This document shows, in pieces, positions 6,102-8,510 of a DNA stretch of 8,510 bases. The stretch's first letter is position 1; each line of letters starts with the position of its first letter. The stretch covers positions 1 through 8,510 of the forward strand of contig JAAUPO010000067.1 of the NCBI GenBank assembly GCA_012033095.1, read 5' to 3'. Source of the stretch: Synechococcaceae cyanobacterium RL_1_2 (GTDB lineage Bacteria; Cyanobacteriota; Cyanobacteriia; Cyanobacteriales; JAAUPO01). The position numbers and the translations under genes were made by a program. Below the pieces are notes generated by a model, which was not told the DNA's origin, did not search any database, and saw only the letters and a program-made list of their open reading frames with translations.

Positions 6102-6221
6102 TCGGACTTACACGCAAGCTCCCTAAATTCCCCAAACTTGAGGAATTGCTTGAAAAATTGTGCGCAAACGTCCCCAAACATTATGGTTCCCAGGAGAGAA
6201 TCGCAATTTTTGCGTAAGTCC
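6102..6221. mobile_element. MITE-like element, family 1, copy 2
   Basis: Inverted relative to the copy at 3410-3520 and recognisably homologous along its length: GGACTTAC left end, a CCCTAAATTCCCCAAAC block, TTGCTTGAA, CCCCAAACAT, GGTTCCCAGGA, and a GCGTAAGTCC right end. The flanks carry TGCTTTA on both sides (6095-6101 and 6222-6228), extendable to CTGCTTTA, a good target-site duplication. The element is about 120 bp and non-coding. It may serve as the hxlR transcript end. Confidence 0.82.
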
Positions 6222-6248
6222 TGCTTTAATTCAATAATTCAATTTATA

Positions 6249-6298
6249 GCGGATAATTTACAGCGAATAATTCACAGCGAATAATTCACAGCGATCGC
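6249..6298 (+). repeat. 14-bp tandem repeat running into a HIP1 site
   Basis: Three head-to-tail units: GCGGATAATTTACA, then GCGAATAATTCACA twice exactly. The fourth position begins GCGATCGC, the HIP1 octamer, in the same register. Each unit therefore opens with a HIP1-like GCGA or GCGG. It lies about 220 bp upstream of the RcaC-like gene. Confidence 0.75.
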
Positions 6299-6515
6299 TC
6301 CAATGAGGGTTAATCGTTGATGATGGTCTCTTTGATGTAGGGGCTTTGGTTTCTGGAGGGGAGGACAGGTGGGCTTAAATATTCCTTCATCAAATCCCCA
6401 GGGATGAAGAAGGGAGCAAAAATGGTCAATTTCCTATGGCATAAGCAGTTATAGCCTTAGGAATAGCCTAATATCTATGGCAAGGTATCACCCTTCAAGA
6501 TTTCTATGGAGAGTT

Positions 6516-8380
6516 ATGAAACTGTTATTAGTTGATGAGGATCAAAACTCCGTCCAATTATTAGCCCAAACCTTGTGCGCTCAAAACTATGTGATTGATG
6601 TGGCCATTGATGGGGAACAGGGTTGGATCTACGGATCGACCTATCCTTATGATCTAATTATTCTTAATTGGTCTTTGCCGATTCTCAATGGCGTTGAACT
6701 CTGCCAACGTTTTCGTAAAAATGATGATGATACCCCCATCATTTTGCTCAGCGATCGCGATAGTACGAAAACCGGATTCAGGCCTATGAGGCGGGGGCCG
6801 ATGACTATATTTGTAAACCGGTGGAAGGGGAAGAGTTAGCCGTAAGAATCAGGGCATTGTTGCGCCGTCTTAATTATGATTTTGTGCCTATTTTAAGCTG
6901 GGGGGATCTCCAATTAAATCCTGCGGGTTGTGAAGTGGTGTATGGAGATCAGAGCTTGGGCCTAACTTCTAAGGAATATTTGTTATTGGAATTGTTTTTA
7001 CGCCATAGTCAAGAGGTGTTAACGGTGGAGGATATTATCGATCATCTGTGGCCATCGAATGAGTATCCCGCGATCGCTACGGTACGTTCCCACCTCCGAC
7101 GATTGAGACATAAATTAAAAACAGCCGGGTTTCCTAGTGATTTAATTACTACGGTTAGGGGCCAGGGCTATTGTCTGAAGCCCCTACCCACCGAAGGCGA
7201 AGATGGGTTTGATTTGTATGGGGGCCAGAATCATGGCCTTACCCCACCAGATTATGGGATGGAATGGTTAGGCCGTACCTCCCCCGATCAATCCATTCAA
7301 GCTGAATCCTTAAAGGAGCTAAACGAAGCGATCGCGGGGATCAACCATGGGTATTTAAGTAAAGAACACCAATTAAACGCCATTATTGCCGGTCAAATCT
7401 TAACGCTCCATCTGTCCAAGTCAAAGTTATCCGACCTATCTCAGATTGCGATCGATATAACCGAAGCGATTCAACACTATGGCACGGATGCGGCTCCCCC
7501 AGGAGAGTTCATTGCCTCTAAATTCATCACCCTTTATCAAGCATTAACCGCCACCCATCCTGAGTTAAGCCATGACGATGGTACATCATTACCCACCACG
7601 GCACCTCTTTGGGCCATGGTGAGCCAAGATCAGACCCTGATGGCCCAATTAGTACCGATGGCCCATGGCCAGGGGTTACGGACAAAGGTCATGGCAGATC
7701 CCTCCATCGCTCAGGATTGGCTCAAAAGCTGTTTGTTGTACCAAGACACCTTACCTGATGGCCTAATTCTCACCATTAGTTTTTCAGACAATAATTTTCG
7801 TTTTCCCAGTGTCCAAGAAAGCCTAACCCTGATCACCCAATGTAAACATCTGATTCCCCCGATTCCCGTGATCGTTATTGCCGATCGCGATCGGTGGGAA
7901 GACCGCTTACTCATTGCTGACTATGGAGCTACTTTTTATTTGGCTAAACCCATCAATCCGACCCAAGTAATTAAACTATGCCAACAGACAACCCACCATG
8001 CTCCTAGCAATAAAAAAATTATGGTAGTGGATAATGATTGGGATATTGTCGGTGCCCTACCCCCCTTTTTAGAATCCTGGGGATTTAAACTCACCACCCT
8101 AGATGATGTTCGGCAATTTTGGCAGGTCTTGGACGCGATCGAACCAGATTTATTGATTTTAGGGCTAGTCATGGCCCACCAGAATGGTCTGGAACTCTGC
8201 AAATTATTACGTACCCATCCCCGTTGGTTTAAGTTACCCATTCTGTTACTAACCGATAATGAAGATCGCTCCATTGTCGCCGATGTCTTTACTAGTGGAG
8301 GCAATGATCTAATCCATAAGCCGATTTTGCCCCACCATTTAGCCCACCGCATCGTTAGTCATCTTAATTTAAGAGTTTAA
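6516..8380 (+). pseudogene. RcaC-like multidomain response regulator, frame broken once
   Basis: As sequenced, one frame stops at 6839 and another runs to 8380. They join perfectly if one base is added at 6777-6778: GF then QAYEAGADDYICKPVEGEEL continues the receiver. The restored protein is about 621 aa. Receiver 1 spans 1-118 (acidic D7/D9, S79, K101), the OmpR-type winged helix about 127-223, an HPt-like helical region about 262-342, a receiver-like region about 364-495 (KPI Lys at 478) and receiver 3 about 500-621 (T580, K602). Order and size recall RcaC, the light-colour regulator of phycobilisome genes; a role here is not shown. All three receivers lack the phosphoacceptor Asp: Asn51, Thr420 and Gly550. 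The HPt-like region has Ala289 where His would be. The 533 codons after the break are open, so the lesion is recent or a sequence error. I chose the ATG at 6516, giving the receiver start MKLLLVDED, not the ATG at 6477. No Shine-Dalgarno with good spacing is seen. Confidence 0.8.
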
Positions 8381-8413
8381 CCAGCCTCTAATCCCAACTT
8401 CCCAAAATATAGC

Positions 8414-8488
8414 TATAGCCATCCTAAATAGCTTAAAGCCAAGTCTAGTAAGGTATCTTCCTGTTATGACCTAGTTAGGACTGCTATA
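8414..8488 (-). mobile_element. MITE-like element, family 3, copy B
   Basis: Bounded by TATAGCCATCCTAAATAG and CTAGTTAGGACTGCTATA, an 18-bp inverted repeat with a few mismatches; length 75 bp. Read on the minus strand it aligns with copy A at 4395-4487, sharing TATAGCAGTCCTAACTAG, the TCATAAC and CTTACTAGACTTG blocks and the AAGCTATTTA end, with about 18 bp fewer inside. It begins 33 bp after the stop of the RcaC-like gene. It is non-coding. Confidence 0.75.
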
Positions 8489-8510
8489 TAGTTATAAATA
8501 TCAGGATATA

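Larger units (their letters stand above)
6080..6515. other. hxlR to RcaC-like gene intergenic region
   Basis: No gene is convincing here. After the family 1 element come AT-rich DNA, a 14-bp tandem repeat (6249-6298), the inverted repeat CTTCATC/GATGAAG around a CCCC/GGG loop near 6382-6408, and a doubled ATAGCCT (6451-6457, 6463-6469) upstream of the regulator. The promoter of the regulator should be in the last 200 bp, but I cannot mark it. Confidence 0.55.

Noticed and set aside
6477..6515. Earlier ATG for the RcaC-like gene, adding 13 residues
   Set aside because: Receivers of this type start directly with M-K-x-L-L-V, which the ATG at 6516 gives; the added residues are not family-like.
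6765..6790. Programmed ribosomal frameshift in the RcaC-like gene
   Set aside because: No slippery heptamer, downstream pseudoknot or upstream Shine-Dalgarno-like stimulator is evident, and the site is only a TT pair. A deletion or sequence error is simpler.
7711..8352. Minus-strand open frames within the 3' part of the regulator
   Set aside because: Antisense to well-aligned receiver-like domains; their Ser/Arg-rich translations show no domain.
1..8510. tRNA or rRNA genes, or a CRISPR array
   Set aside because: No cloverleaf with a GTTC-type T-loop, no rRNA-like block, and no regularly spaced repeats with unique spacers were found; the tandem repeats have no spacers.

Overview
The window looks like chromosomal DNA from a cyanobacterium. 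It carries a ferredoxin-thioredoxin reductase variable chain, a protein confined to oxygenic phototrophs. It also has at least eight exact copies of the HIP1 octamer GCGATCGC, many near-copies, and several families of short palindromic repeats in the gene gaps. I cannot fix the genus from sequence alone.

Layout, left to right. 1-322 holds no gene, only a possible promoter and a 13-bp tandem repeat. pyrB (aspartate carbamoyltransferase) lies on the minus strand. Divergent from it across about 80 bp is a plus-strand pair: a secreted GerMN-like protein with a frameshift near its end, then dacB, a PBP4-type D-alanyl-D-alanine carboxypeptidase. A gap of about 470 bp with a MITE-like element and short tandem repeats precedes ftrV. 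A gap of about 540 bp with two more palindromic elements follows. Next are a minus-strand OmpR-type response regulator with an intact phosphorylation site and, divergent from it, an HxlR-family regulator with four cysteines. Another MITE-like copy and a 14-bp tandem repeat lead to a large multidomain regulator built like RcaC (receiver, winged helix, HPt-like region, two receiver-like regions). One missing base splits its reading frame. The last 100 bp hold another inverted-repeat element.

How the genes relate. pyrB (pyrimidine synthesis), the GerMN-like/dacB pair (cell envelope) and ftrV (light-driven thiol redox control) are housekeeping genes with no evident joint function. The right half groups three transcriptional regulators (phosphorelay, thiol/effector-type HxlR, RcaC-like), but no sensor kinase or target operon is visible in the window.

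Most notable points. (1) All three receiver-like domains of the RcaC-like protein lack the phosphoacceptor Asp, and its HPt-like region lacks the His, so it looks like a phosphorylation-independent pseudo-regulator. (2) Two genes show apparent one-base losses in short homopolymers, either real decay or sequence error. (3) Three families of small inverted-repeat elements, two of them present as inverted pairs, sit just downstream of stop codons; copies from two families with different ends share an internal core.
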